NCBI RefSeq assembly: GCF_001612615.1
Contig: NZ_BDAU01000008.1
Span: 124,001-188,000 of the forward strand
DNA from: Nocardia amikacinitolerans NBRC 108937
Lineage (GTDB): Bacteria; Actinomycetota; Actinomycetes; Mycobacteriales; Mycobacteriaceae
DNA: 64,000 nucleotides
Reading direction: 5' to 3'
Each line of letters begins with the position of its first letter. The first letter of the stretch is position 1. Both the position numbers and the translations under genes were made by a program. This document shows positions 27,104 to 39,205 of this stretch, one piece after another. A model generated the notes under the pieces. That model ran no database searches and had not been told where the DNA came from. It worked only from the letters and a program-made list of their open reading frames with translations.

Positions 27104-27172
27104 GCCGGAGAGGGTACAGGCGTCCGGCGGCGCGGCCGAGGCGCGGGGCCGGGCCGCGCCTCGGCGAGCGAG

Positions 27173-27976
27173 CTATCCGGCGACGTCGCCGCCGAGGTTG
27201 AAGATCGCGCCGGTCGGATCCGCGACGGTGGCCATCCGCCCGTACGGGGAGTCCTGCGCGGCCGAGACGACCTTGCCGCCGAGCGCGACGACCTGGGCGA
27301 CCGTCTTGTCCACATCGTCGGCGCCGAAGTACACGGTCCAGCCCGCGGGCGCGCCGGGCGGCAGGAAGTCCGAGGCGTCCATCACGCCGCCCAGCATCGG
27401 ACTTGTCGAATGGATGGTGGTGTAGCGGAACTCCGGCGCGCCTGGCATCTCGAAGATGTCAGACCAGCCGAACACCTCGCGGTAGAACGCCAGCGAGCCC
27501 TCGTACGAGCGGGTGTGCAGCTCGAACCAGGACGGCGCGCCCGCGTGATCGCGCCACTTGCCGCCCTCGACGAGGGCCGCGGTCTCGAACCCGCCGAACG
27601 AGCCCGCCTGCCAGACGCCGACGCCCGCGCCGCCCGGATCGCCGAGCACCGCCATCACACCGAGATCACCGACGTCCATCGGCTCCACGATCACGGACCC
27701 GCCGTTGGCGGTCGCGGCCGCGGCGGCGGCCCTGGCGTCCGGCGCCGACAGATAGACGGTCCACCGATCCGGTCCGGTGTCGCCGTCGTCGTCCATCCTG
27801 CCCATCCCGCCCGCGACGGCATTGCCGTCCTTGCGGAAGGTCAGGTAGCCGCCGAATTCCGCGCCCGCGCGGTCGACGGTCCAGCCGAACAGGTCGCCGT
27901 AGAAGGCGATGCTGCGCTCGGGATCGGCAGTGTAGAGGTCGACCCAGACGGGGTCGCCCGGCTTCGGAGTGGTCAT
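27173..27976 (-). CDS. VOC-family protein with two glyoxalase-like domains
   Basis: 267 residues, two VOC modules: residues ~8-125 (WVDLYTADPERSIAFYGDLFGW ... AVLGDPGGAGVGVWQ) and ~140-262 (FELHTRSYEGSLAFYREVFGW ... ATVADPTGAIFNLGG). The layout and the PGDPVWVDL start resemble mycobacterial Rv0577/CFP30B-type proteins linked to methylglyoxal or hydroxylation chemistry. ATG with GAGGAG upstream. Function beyond the fold is not established. Confidence 0.9.
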   Translation of the reverse strand: MTTPKPGDPVWVDLYTADPERSIAFYGDLFGWTVDRAGAEFGGYLTFRKDGNAVAGGMGRMDDDGDTGPDRWTVYLSAPDARAAAAAATANGGSVIVEPMDVGDLGVMAVLGDPGGAGVGVWQAGSFGGFETAALVEGGKWRDHAGAPSWFELHTRSYEGSLAFYREVFGWSDIFEMPGAPEFRYTTIHSTSPMLGGVMDASDFLPPGAPAGWTVYFGADDVDKTVAQVVALGGKVVSAAQDSPYGRMATVADPTGAIFNLGGDVAG

Positions 27977-28239
27977 GAGCGGTCTCCTCGCAGGTGACGA
28001 AGGGTTGTCATGGATAGAGACGACCGCGGCGCCGTGAAGTCATCGGCGGAGGCGCGGGGACATCCCGCGGATGGCCGGTGACCAACGAAATACGACGCAG
28101 AGTAGGACCCGCTCTGTCGGCCGTGACGGCACCGTTTACGATCTCAGGAGCGCAAGCGAACTGTCCGCTGTCTCGGGAACGGGATGAAGGCGAGCAGCGG
28201 AGCTCGCGGAGCGACCTAAAGGCATCTTCAGGAGGATCA

Positions 28240-31382
<3,143 letters not shown>

Positions 31383-31525
31383 GCCGCGCGGCCTTGTCGT
31401 CGATGGGCGTGCCTCGGTGCGAGGGGTGCCGGTGCGACCGGGCCGAGCCGCTGTGTCCAGGGGCTCCTCGGCAGCGCCGACTACGCTGGTCGCGGACAGT
31501 GATCATTCGGCGATCGGAGAACGCG

Positions 31526-31963
31526 GTGCGTAAGTCCCTGGTTGTGCTGCTGCTCGGAATCGCGCTCGCCGCGTGCGGCACCGACGATCACGAAGGACAC
31601 ACGCCCGCGACGACCACCACCCAGCGTTCGGGAGACGCCATGGACGTGACCGAGGCCGACAGCGGGCAGAATCGCGAGCTGCGCACCGGGCAACAGCTGA
31701 TCGTGACCTTGCCCGCCAACCCGTCGACCGGGTACGGCTGGCGGCTCGCCGCGCTGGACCAGAACGTGCTCCGGCCCGAGGGCGAGCCGGATTACCGGCC
31801 GGATGCCGACCGGCCGATCGCGCCCGGCTCCGGCGGCAGCGCGGTGTGGACGTTCGTCGGGAATGCCGCGGGTGTCACCGAGCTTGCACTGGAGTACGCG
31901 CGCCCGTGGGAGCACGGCGTCGCACCCGCGCAGAAGTTCACGTTGAGGGTCGAGGTGGAGTGA
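31526..31963 (+). CDS. Chagasin-family (I42) cysteine peptidase inhibitor, lipoprotein
   Basis: 145 residues. Signal peptide II VRKSLVVLLLGIALAAC (Cys17), His/Asp/Thr-rich spacer, then a chagasin domain. All three inhibitory loops are recognisable: NPSTGYGW (65-72), GSGGSAVWTF (~101-110) and YARPWEHG (~124-131). Chagasins plug the active site of papain-like cysteine peptidases; surface anchoring suggests protection against host or predator enzymes. GTG start with GGAGAA upstream. Its stop abuts the next gene's ATG. Confidence 0.88.
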   Translation: MRKSLVVLLLGIALAACGTDDHEGHTPATTTTQRSGDAMDVTEADSGQNRELRTGQQLIVTLPANPSTGYGWRLAALDQNVLRPEGEPDYRPDADRPIAPGSGGSAVWTFVGNAAGVTELALEYARPWEHGVAPAQKFTLRVEVE

Positions 31964-32740
31964 ATGAGCAGTCCGGAGAGCGGCATCGTGGACGAATTGT
32001 CCACGGGGGAAGAGGGATTCCGCATCCGGCACGCGGAACTCGCCCTCGGCTACGGTGGCGCGGGCGATCCCGACGACCCCGATCAGGTGCAGGCGATGCA
32101 GATGGTGCTGCACCTGCCCAAGGCCGAGCCGCCCGCGCGCAGCGCGTTGCTGGCCGCCGCGGCGGCCTCCGCGGTCGCGCTGTGCCTGGACGAACGGGTC
32201 GGACCGGACGGCCCATGGGCGCGGCGGTATCTCGCGTGGAAGCGCTCCCGAATCCGCAAGGTGGCGCGGCGCGCCCGCGGTGCGCAGTGGCTGGCGGCGA
32301 ACGAGGTCGACGGCGTCACTGTGCAGATCGACGGCGCGCAGGCGCGGGCTTTCGTGCCGAGCGCGGTCGGCGCGGTTGACCCGCGGATCAGGAAGCTCCA
32401 GATCGGCGGCACCGACCTCGACCACGACGAACCGGGGCCCGCGGACCCGAATCTTCCTGTGCTGTGGGTGAACTCGGCGCTCGGCATGACGCTGGGCAAG
32501 AGCGCGGCGCAGGTCGGCCACGCCAGTATGCTGCTCGCGGCGGCGCTGAGCCCCGAGGACGCCTATCGGTGGTCGCTCCGCGAATTCCATTGCGCGGTGC
32601 GCGAAGCCGACCCCGCACAGTGGCAGGCGCTGAGCGACCGGGTGCGGACGGGCGGCGCGGTGGCCGTGCGGGACGCGGGCTTCACCGAGATCGCTCCGGG
32701 TTCGCTGACGGTGATCGCGGTGCCGCCCGAGGCCTGGTGA
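31964..32740 (+). CDS. Peptidyl-tRNA hydrolase PTH2-like protein
   Basis: 258 residues. The C-terminal ~120 residues carry the Pth2 core signature (LPVLWVNSALGMTLGKSAAQVGHASMLLAAAL ... VRDAGFTEIAPGSLTVIAV), compare MxxGKxAAQ.aHA of Pth2. The first ~130 residues (EVDGVTVQIDGAQARAFVPSAVG and a basic RKVARRARG segment) are not part of the family. ATG starts the base after the inhibitor gene's TGA, so the two form an operon. Catalytic activity is unproven. Confidence 0.8.
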   Translation: MSSPESGIVDELSTGEEGFRIRHAELALGYGGAGDPDDPDQVQAMQMVLHLPKAEPPARSALLAAAAASAVALCLDERVGPDGPWARRYLAWKRSRIRKVARRARGAQWLAANEVDGVTVQIDGAQARAFVPSAVGAVDPRIRKLQIGGTDLDHDEPGPADPNLPVLWVNSALGMTLGKSAAQVGHASMLLAAALSPEDAYRWSLREFHCAVREADPAQWQALSDRVRTGGAVAVRDAGFTEIAPGSLTVIAVPPEAW

Positions 32741-32982
32741 TCGGCTCGCCGAAGCCGACCGTTCAGGAGTGGGCGGTGGGGTATTCGAGTCTCGGAGACG
32801 GGACAGTGCCGCCCCCTGATCGGCGCTAGGACGTTCCGGCCGACCGGTGGGCCGCCGTTGGATCGACCGTGCCCCGCACGAGCCAGGTGGCGCGCCTTCG
32901 TGGCTCGCGTGGCCGACCGGATGCCCGGGTTCCGTGCGAGCGATGTGGGTCGGTCGGACAAACCCGGCGCATGTGGGCCAAG

Positions 32983-33816
32983 ATGGAGCGCGTGCCGCAA
33001 CCGGATCCCGATCTGCTCATCGATTTCACCGACGTGACCGTCCGACGCTCGGGGCACACCCTCGTCGGTCCGGTCACCTGGCAGGTCGAGCTCGACGAAC
33101 GCTGGGTCGTGCTCGGCCCGAACGGCGCGGGCAAGACCTCCCTGCTGCGCATGGCCGCCGCCGAAATGCACCCGACCTCGGGCGTCGCCCACCTGCTCGG
33201 TGAGGTGATCGGCAAGGTCGACGTCAACGAGCTGAAGCCGCGCATCGGCCTCTCCTCTGCGGCGCTGGCCAATCGCGTGCCGCTGGACGAGAAGGTCAGC
33301 GACCTCGTGGTGTCCGCGGGGTACGCCGTGCTCGGCCGCTGGCGTGAACGCTACGACGACGTCGACACCGACCGCGCCATCGACATGCTGGAAAGCCTAG
33401 GCGCCGAACACCTTTCCGACCGCACCTACGGCACGCTGTCCGAGGGCGAGCGCAAGCGGGTGCTCATCGCCCGCGCGCTGATGCCCGACCCGGAACTGCT
33501 GCTGCTCGACGAGCCGGCGGCCGGTCTCGACCTGGGCGGTCGCGAGGAACTGGTCGAGCGCCTCGGCGATCTCGCCGCGGACCCCGAGGCGCCCGCCATG
33601 GTGCTGGTCACCCACCACGTGGAGGAGATCCCGCCCGGCTTCACCCACGGCCTGCTGCTCAACGAGGGCGAGGTGGTCGCCCAGGGCCTGCTCACCGACG
33701 TGCTCACCTCGGAGAACCTCAGCGACGCCTTCCGCCAGGCCATCGCCCTCGACCGCGTCGACGGCCGCTACTTCGCCCGCCGCGCCCGCCGCGCGGGAAA
33801 ACACCGCTCCCGCTAG
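32983..33816 (+). CDS. ABC transporter ATP-binding protein
   Basis: 277 residues from ATG 32983 (alternatives ATG 32971, GTG 32992). Walker A GPNGAGKTS, Q-loop region LSSAALANRV, signature LSEGERKRV, Walker B LLLLDEPAAGLDLGG, switch His THHVEEIP. No membrane partner is adjacent, as for its mycobacterial equivalent (Rv3041c). The FTHGLLLNEGEVVAQG tail is typical of the ModF/YlmA group of soluble ABC ATPases. Confidence 0.93.
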   Translation: MERVPQPDPDLLIDFTDVTVRRSGHTLVGPVTWQVELDERWVVLGPNGAGKTSLLRMAAAEMHPTSGVAHLLGEVIGKVDVNELKPRIGLSSAALANRVPLDEKVSDLVVSAGYAVLGRWRERYDDVDTDRAIDMLESLGAEHLSDRTYGTLSEGERKRVLIARALMPDPELLLLDEPAAGLDLGGREELVERLGDLAADPEAPAMVLVTHHVEEIPPGFTHGLLLNEGEVVAQGLLTDVLTSENLSDAFRQAIALDRVDGRYFARRARRAGKHRSR

Positions 33817-33906
33817 GGCGGCCGCGAATCAAGCGCGGTGTAGCTCCGCCTGCGCTCGCCCATACGGGCTGGGGTGGCGATACCAAGCGCGCGTTAGGGT
33901 GCAAGT

Positions 33907-34749
33907 GTGAGTGAGACAACGACGTCGGCTGGCGCGCAGCCGCAGGAACCCTCGGCCCCGAAGGACGCGTCCACGGTGATGTTGGTGCGCGACGGGGCGA
34001 ACGGTCCCGAAGTGTTCCTGCAGCGACGAGTCGGGGCGATGGCCTTCGCCGCGGGCATGACGGTGTTCCCCGGCGGCGGCGTCGATCCCGCCGACAGCAC
34101 CGTCGAGATCGACTGGGCGGGTCCGGATCCGGCGTGGTGGGCGGAGCGGTTCGCGACCACCGAGCCGCGCGCGAAGGCGCTGGTGTGCGCGGCGGTGCGG
34201 GAGACCTTCGAGGAATGCGGCGTGCTGCTCGCGGGCCCGACGGCCGACACCGTCGTCGAGGAGACCGTCCCGTACCGCGAGGCGCGCGGCAAGCTGGAGC
34301 GCCGCGAACTCTCCCTCGCCACCTTCCTGGCCGAGGAGAAGCTGGTGCTGCGCGCGGATCTGCTGCGGCCGTGGGCGAATTGGATCACCCCGGTCATCGA
34401 GCCGCGTCGGTACGACACCCACTTCTTCGTCGCCGTCCTGCCGCAGGGTCAGCTGGCCGATGGCGCGACGTCCGAGGCCGCCGAGGTCCAGTGGCGCACC
34501 CCGGCCGAGGCGCTGGACCGCTGGCGCGCGGGCACCGACATCCTGCTCCCGCCGACCTGGTCCCAGTTGGACGCGCTGGGTCGCTTCGCCTCCACGGCGG
34601 AGATCTTCGCGGCCGAACCGGTCATCGACGCGATCATGCCGGAGTTCATCGATGCCGACGGCACCAAGATGCTGAGCTTCCCCGACAACGACCGCTACTT
34701 CGCCGACCTCCCCGAAGCAGGCAAGCTCAAGGGTTCCGCCCGTCGGTAG
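33907..34749 (+). CDS. NUDIX hydrolase (CoA-diphosphatase-like)
   Basis: 280 residues. The Nudix box is split by a ~32-residue insertion: FPGGGVD (54-60), then AAVRETFEECGVLL (95-108), as in the long NUDT7/NUDT19-like group that hydrolyses acyl-CoA or NDP-linked compounds. FFVAVLPQG and EVQWRTPAEAL follow. GTG start with TAGGGT (33895-33900) 6 bases upstream and no good SD, hence probably leaderless. Position matches Rv3040c. Confidence 0.92.
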   Translation: MSETTTSAGAQPQEPSAPKDASTVMLVRDGANGPEVFLQRRVGAMAFAAGMTVFPGGGVDPADSTVEIDWAGPDPAWWAERFATTEPRAKALVCAAVRETFEECGVLLAGPTADTVVEETVPYREARGKLERRELSLATFLAEEKLVLRADLLRPWANWITPVIEPRRYDTHFFVAVLPQGQLADGATSEAAEVQWRTPAEALDRWRAGTDILLPPTWSQLDALGRFASTAEIFAAEPVIDAIMPEFIDADGTKMLSFPDNDRYFADLPEAGKLKGSARR

Positions 34750-34848
34750 TAGCTCTTCGCGCACCTCGCACACGCCGAGCGGGAGCTACCAGCGCTGCGA
34801 AGGCGCCTGATCTCGGTGAGCGTCGCGGGGCTGCGGGGCGCACCCGAC

Positions 34849-34920
34849 CGCTGCGGGGCCGCTGGGCTGTGCGGTGTACCCGACCGCTGCGGGGCAGCCG
34901 GGCTGTGTGGTGTACCCGAC
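34849..34920. repeat. 36-bp tandem repeat upstream of the enoyl-CoA hydratase gene
   Basis: Two nearly identical 36-bp copies (34849-34884 and 34885-34920), each starting CGCTGCGGGG and ending GTGTACCCGAC, with a degenerate partial copy before (ending CGCACCCGAC at 34848) and after (GTCTGCGAGG). Non-coding by position. Confidence 0.8.
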
Positions 34921-34978
34921 GTCTGCGAGGTACACGGAGATGCGGGGCGCGGCAGGGGCGGACGGTAGCGTGCGTGCC

Positions 34979-35755
34979 ATGGCCGAATTCGTGACCTTGG
35001 AGCTGCCGGAAGGGGATGGCGCGCGGGGCGTCGCCGTTCTGCGGATCGCTCGTCCGCCGATGAACCTGCTCAACGTTCAGGTGGTGCGGGAGGTGGCCGA
35101 GGCCGCGGCGGCGGTGGCGGCGCATCCGCGGGTCGCGGCACTGGTGGTGTACGGGGACGAGCGGGTGTTCTCAGCGGGTGACGACGTGGCCGAGCTGGCC
35201 GCCCTGGACGCCGATCAGGCCGAGGCCATGGCCGCCGACGTGCAGTCCGCGTTGGGTTGCCTCGCCAAGGTTCCGCAGCCGACCGTCGCCGCGATCAGCG
35301 GGTACTGCCTCGGTGCCGGGCTGGAGCTGGCCCTCGGCGCCGACCGTCGCGTCATCGGTGACAACGTCAAGCTAGGCCTGCCGCAGATCCACGCGGGACT
35401 GATCCCGCTCGCGGGTATCCGGCGGCTCTCGCTGCTGATCGGGCCGGGCCCGGCCAAGGACCTCGTGTACACCGGGCGTTTCGTGGAGCCGGACGAGGCG
35501 CGCGCCGTCGGTCTGGTCGACGAGGTCGTCGCGCCCGACGACGTCTTCGCCGCCGCGCTGCGCTGGGCCGAACGCTTCACCGACGGCCCCGGCCGCGCGC
35601 TGGCCGCGGCCAAGGCGGTCTTCGAGGCGGGTCCGCACGGTCTCGACCGCGCCCGCGGCGAATGGGCCGGTCTGTTCGCCACCGAGGACCGCCGAATCGG
35701 CACGGAATCCTACGTCGCCGACGGTCCGGGTTCCGCGGTCTTCGTCGGTCGCTGA
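34979..35755 (+). CDS. Enoyl-CoA hydratase/isomerase family protein
   Basis: 258 residues, crotonase fold: LRIARPPMNLLNVQVV, oxyanion-hole segments VFSAGDDVAELA and ISGYCLGAGLELAL, then GLPQIHAGLIPLAGIRRL. The canonical catalytic Glu (E144 of rat ECH) position reads QIHAG, so the usual hydratase Glu may be absent and the reaction is uncertain. ATG 34979 has TAGCGT 7 bases upstream and no SD, so probably leaderless. Equivalent by position to echA17 (Rv3039c). Flanked on both sides by tandem repeats. Confidence 0.92.
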   Translation: MAEFVTLELPEGDGARGVAVLRIARPPMNLLNVQVVREVAEAAAAVAAHPRVAALVVYGDERVFSAGDDVAELAALDADQAEAMAADVQSALGCLAKVPQPTVAAISGYCLGAGLELALGADRRVIGDNVKLGLPQIHAGLIPLAGIRRLSLLIGPGPAKDLVYTGRFVEPDEARAVGLVDEVVAPDDVFAAALRWAERFTDGPGRALAAAKAVFEAGPHGLDRARGEWAGLFATEDRRIGTESYVADGPGSAVFVGR

Positions 35756-35804
35756 ACGGGCGGCGTCGGCCCGGAATCGAGTCACCGCCGCCGCACCGAA
35801 GTTC

Positions 35805-36243
35805 GTCGCGAGGCATCCGTCGAGTTCGTCGCGACGTCGTGCCGAGGGTGCGGTGCGGCCAGCGTCGACTGTGCTCGGGGTCCGTGCCGAGCCCGTCGCG
35901 ACGCATCCGTCGAGTTCGTCGCGACGTCGTGCCGAGGGTGCGGTGCGGCCAGCGTCGACTGTGCTCGGGGTCCGTGCCGAGCCCGTCGCGACGCATCCGT
36001 CGAGTTCGTCGCGACGTCGTGCCGAGGGTGCGGTGCGGCCAGCGTCGACTGTGCTCGGGGTCCGTGCCGAGCCCGTCGCGACGCATCCGTCGAGTTCGTC
36101 GCGACGTCGTGCCGAGGGTGCCGTGCGGCCAGCGTCGACTGTGCTCGGGGTCCGTGCCGAGCCCGTCGCGACGCATCCGTCGAGTCCGTCGCGACCTCGT
36201 GCCGAGGGTGCCGTGCCGCCCGCGTCGACTGCGCTCCGGGCCC
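35805..36243. repeat. 90-bp tandem repeat array (about five copies)
   Basis: Units start at 35805, 35895, 35985, 36075 and 36165 (GTCGCGACGCATCCGTCGAG); units 2-4 are almost identical and the outer ones diverged. Because 90 is a multiple of three and the unit lacks stops in several frames, long repetitive frames appear on both strands (period 30 residues) without a credible start or ribosome-binding site. It fills most of the 697-base gap between the hydratase and methyltransferase genes; no other gene is seen there. Confidence 0.93.
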
Positions 36244-36452
36244 GTCGCGATGCCTGTGCCGAGTGCGTCGTGGCACGCCCCGAACGGGGGTTGAAGGCGC
36301 CCGCCTGCACGAATGCCGATCGGTCTGAAACGGGTGTGCCAGGAGATTGCCCTGATAGGAACACGTTCTCATTCGGCCACCGGTCCGGTACCCCGCGAGA
36401 AGCACGGGCCGACAGCGGGCTTCATCTGGGGATTTATGTAGGCTAGGCGACC

Positions 36453-37430
36453 ATGACGGTACGTCCCGACGACCCCGCGCCGAACCCGCATGCCACCGAG
36501 GCCGAGGTCGAAGCAGCGCTGAAGGATACGAAGCTCGCCCAGGTGCTCTACCACGACTGGGAAGCGGAGACCTACGACGACAAATGGTCCATCTCCTATG
36601 ACGAGCGCTGCATCGAATACGCCCGCGGCCGCTTCGACGCCGCGGTGGGCCCCGCGCCGCTGCCCTACGAGAAGGCGCTCGAGCTCGGCTGCGGCACCGG
36701 GTTCTTCCTGCTGAACCTGATGCAGGGCGGCGTCGCCAAGTCCGGCTCGGTCACCGACCTCTCGCCGGGCATGGTGAAGGTGGCGCTCCGCAACGCGGAG
36801 AACCTGGGCCTGGACGTGGACGGCCGAGTCGCCGACGCCGAGACCATCCCCTACGACGACGACACCTTCGATCTGGTCGTCGGTCACGCTGTGCTGCACC
36901 ACATCCCGGATGTGGAGCTGGCGCTGAAGGAGTGCCTGCGGGTGCTCAAGCCCGGCGGTCGCTTCGTCTTCGCCGGCGAGCCGACCACCGTTGGCAACTT
37001 CTACGCCCGCTGGCTCGGCCGCATCACCTGGAAGGCCACCACCTCGGTCACCAAGCTGCCCGCGCTGGCCGGCTGGCGTCGTCCGCAGGAGGAGCTGGAC
37101 GAGTCCTCGCGCGCCGCGGCGCTGGAGGCGGTCGTCGACCTGCACACTTTCGATCCCCGCGACCTCGAGTCGATGGCTCGGTCCGCTGGCGCGGTCGAGG
37201 TCAAGGCGAGCACCGAGGAATTCGCCGCCGCGCTGTGGGGCTGGCCGGTGCGCACCTTCGAGGCGGCCGTGCCGGCCGAGAAGCTCGGCATGGGCTACCG
37301 GATGGCGATGTACCGCGCCTGGCTCGGACTGAGCTGGGTGGACGAGAACATCATGCGCCGCGTGGTGCCGCGCCAGTTCTTCTACAACGCCATGATCACC
37401 GGCGTGAAGCCGGGCGCGTCCGCCAAGTAG
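36453..37430 (+). CDS. Class I SAM-dependent methyltransferase
   Basis: 325 residues. Motif I ALELGCGTGFFLL (75-87), then VTDLSPGMVKVA, FDLVVGHAVLHHIPDVELALKECLRVLKPGGRFVFAGEP, the usual Methyltransf_11 core, plus a ~130-residue C-terminal extension. ATG has TAGGCT (36439-36444) 8 bases upstream, suggesting a leaderless message. Stop TAG is followed at once by GTG of the next gene. Positional equivalent of Rv3038c; substrate unknown. Confidence 0.93.
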   Translation: MTVRPDDPAPNPHATEAEVEAALKDTKLAQVLYHDWEAETYDDKWSISYDERCIEYARGRFDAAVGPAPLPYEKALELGCGTGFFLLNLMQGGVAKSGSVTDLSPGMVKVALRNAENLGLDVDGRVADAETIPYDDDTFDLVVGHAVLHHIPDVELALKECLRVLKPGGRFVFAGEPTTVGNFYARWLGRITWKATTSVTKLPALAGWRRPQEELDESSRAAALEAVVDLHTFDPRDLESMARSAGAVEVKASTEEFAAALWGWPVRTFEAAVPAEKLGMGYRMAMYRAWLGLSWVDENIMRRVVPRQFFYNAMITGVKPGASAK

Positions 37431-38618
37431 GTGGGCTACCGCTTCGGTCGCGCGGACATCGCCTTCCTCGCCTCCGCGACAGGGCGTGCCGCGCTGGCCG
37501 AGGTGGACCGGCTGGAACTGTCCCCCGCGACGCACCTGCGCGATTTGGCGCGGGTGCGTCGCGACAACGGGGAGCACGCCGCCGCCCTCGTGGAGACCGT
37601 GCGGCTGCGCCGAAAGGCCGCCGCCAAACTGCACGACGCGGGGGAGTGGCTCTTCACCGACGACGCGCTACAGCAGGCGACGCCGACCAGGGTCGCCCGG
37701 CACCGGGCGGCCCGGCTGGCCGGGCGGGCCGTGCACGACGTCACCTGCTCCATCGGCGCCGAACTCGCCGAGCTGGCCGAGGTGTGCCCGGCCGTCGTCG
37801 GTAGCGACCTGGACGAGGTGCGGCTGGCGATCGCCGCGCACAATCTCGGTTCGCGGTGGTCGCCGCTCTCCGGCCCCGGAAATGTGTTGCTGGCCAAGGC
37901 AGATGCCCTAGTGCCGAGCAGTACCGGCACGGTGATCATCGCCGATCCGGCACGCCGCTCGGACGGCCGCCGCACCCACGACCCGGCCAAGTTGCAACCT
38001 CCGCTGCCCGATCTGCTCGACGCCTACTCCGGTCGCGACATCGCCGTGAAGTGCGCGCCCGGACTGGATTTCGACCGGCTCGACTGGTCCGGTGAGATCG
38101 AGGTGGTCTCGCTGGACGGGGCGGTCCGTGAGGCGTGCCTGTGGTCGGCCGGCCTTGCCGAATCCGGCGTCACCCGCCGCGCCACCGTGCTGAGTTCGCG
38201 CGGCGCGCCGCAGGTCCTCACCGACGCGGAGCCGGACGAACTTCCCGACCGACCGCCCGGCGAGTGGATCATCGATCCCGACGGCGCGATCGTCCGCGCC
38301 GGGCTGGTCCGGCACTACGCGGCGAAACACGGCCTGTGGCAACTGGATCCGCACATCGCCTACCTCACCGGCGATGCCGTACCCTCGGGCCTCCGCGGCT
38401 TCCGCATCGAGGACCGGCTCGAGCTGCGCGAGAAGACGTTGCGCCAAGAGCTGGCCCGCCGCGACTGCGGGGCGCTGGAGATTCTGGTGCGCGGCGTGGA
38501 CGTCGACCCGGACGCGCTGCGCAAACGGTTGAAACTCAAAGGCAGCGTTGCCTATACGCTCGTGATCACTCGAATCGGCCGCGCCGCCACGGTATTCGTC
38601 TGCACCGCGCACACCTAA
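37431..38618 (+). CDS. THUMP-like-domain class I methyltransferase
   Basis: 395 residues. N-terminal helical part, a Rossmann core with VHDVTCSIGAELAELA and VIIADPARRSDGRRTHDP (the [D]PPR-like motif), and a C-terminal THUMP-like domain (FRIEDRLELREKTLRQELARRDCGALEILVRGVDVDPDALRKRLKLKG). This architecture belongs to a conserved actinobacterial family, probably RNA-directed by the THUMP relationship. GTG directly follows the previous stop (operon). Equivalent by position to Rv3037c. Confidence 0.9.
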   Translation: MGYRFGRADIAFLASATGRAALAEVDRLELSPATHLRDLARVRRDNGEHAAALVETVRLRRKAAAKLHDAGEWLFTDDALQQATPTRVARHRAARLAGRAVHDVTCSIGAELAELAEVCPAVVGSDLDEVRLAIAAHNLGSRWSPLSGPGNVLLAKADALVPSSTGTVIIADPARRSDGRRTHDPAKLQPPLPDLLDAYSGRDIAVKCAPGLDFDRLDWSGEIEVVSLDGAVREACLWSAGLAESGVTRRATVLSSRGAPQVLTDAEPDELPDRPPGEWIIDPDGAIVRAGLVRHYAAKHGLWQLDPHIAYLTGDAVPSGLRGFRIEDRLELREKTLRQELARRDCGALEILVRGVDVDPDALRKRLKLKGSVAYTLVITRIGRAATVFVCTAHT

Positions 38619-39154
38619 GACTCCAGCTTCTTCACGATCCGCTGCACCGTCAACCAGGTGCGGGTGGTGATGTCCTTGCCGTAGGTCTTGTCCAGCCACG
38701 CCATGAAGTCGGGGGTCTTCGGCGTGCTGTTGTCGATGACGGTGAGAAAGGCGCGAGCCTCGGCGTCGTAACCGATGATCCGGGTCAGCTCGTCGCCGGT
38801 GTCGGGATGCTCCACGGTCGGGTTCTGGTCCTTGAAGAAGGTGACCGTGAGGTACGAGCCCCGTTCGTGGGTGAGCCCCTCGAACGGGTCGCGATCGAGC
38901 AGCTCGCGCAGGTCCTCGTAGCCGCGCACGATGGTCCCGCCCGGAATCCCGAGCTCCCGGTTCAGCGCCTCCTGGATCCGATCCTCCAGCGCCGCCGCGT
39001 CGGTATCGGCGCAGCGGAACACCACATTGCCGCTGGACAGGATCGTCGCCACCTTCTCGAACCCGAGTCCCTCGAACACCGCGCGCAACTTCTCGTTGCG
39101 CATGTTCGGGTTGGACGGCATGATCCCGCGCAGCAGCGCCGCGTACCTGTTCAT
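38615..39154 (-). CDS. DUF1697 domain protein
   Basis: 179 residues with the DUF1697 framework: YAALLRGIMPSNPNMRNEKLRAVFEGLGFEKVATILSSGNVVFRC ... FKDQNPTVEHPDTGDE. The family is widespread and uncharacterised. Its end overlaps the methyltransferase gene tail-to-tail by 4 bases. ATG 39154 has TACGGT (39167-39162) 7 bases upstream and no SD, so probably leaderless. Confidence 0.92.
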   Translation of the reverse strand: MNRYAALLRGIMPSNPNMRNEKLRAVFEGLGFEKVATILSSGNVVFRCADTDAAALEDRIQEALNRELGIPGGTIVRGYEDLRELLDRDPFEGLTHERGSYLTVTFFKDQNPTVEHPDTGDELTRIIGYDAEARAFLTVIDNSTPKTPDFMAWLDKTYGKDITTRTWLTVQRIVKKLES

Positions 39155-39205
39155 GCCGACGACCGTACTCGAGCGGACCGACGACTTTCCGTCGAACGCG
39201 GCGAA

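Noticed and set aside
28078..28239. Longer CtaD N-terminus from an upstream start
   Set aside because: The extra residues do not resemble CtaD, and AGGAGG stands directly before GTG 28240.
36165..36243. CRISPR array suggested by regular repeats
   Set aside because: The repeats are 90 bp, contiguous and without unique spacers, and no cas genes are present.
35372..36446. Long repetitive open frames on both strands over the 90-bp array (period 30 residues, PASTVLGVRAEPVATHPSSS type)
   Set aside because: They exist in opposing frames at once because the repeat length is a multiple of three and lacks stops. No ribosome-binding site or conserved domain supports any of them.
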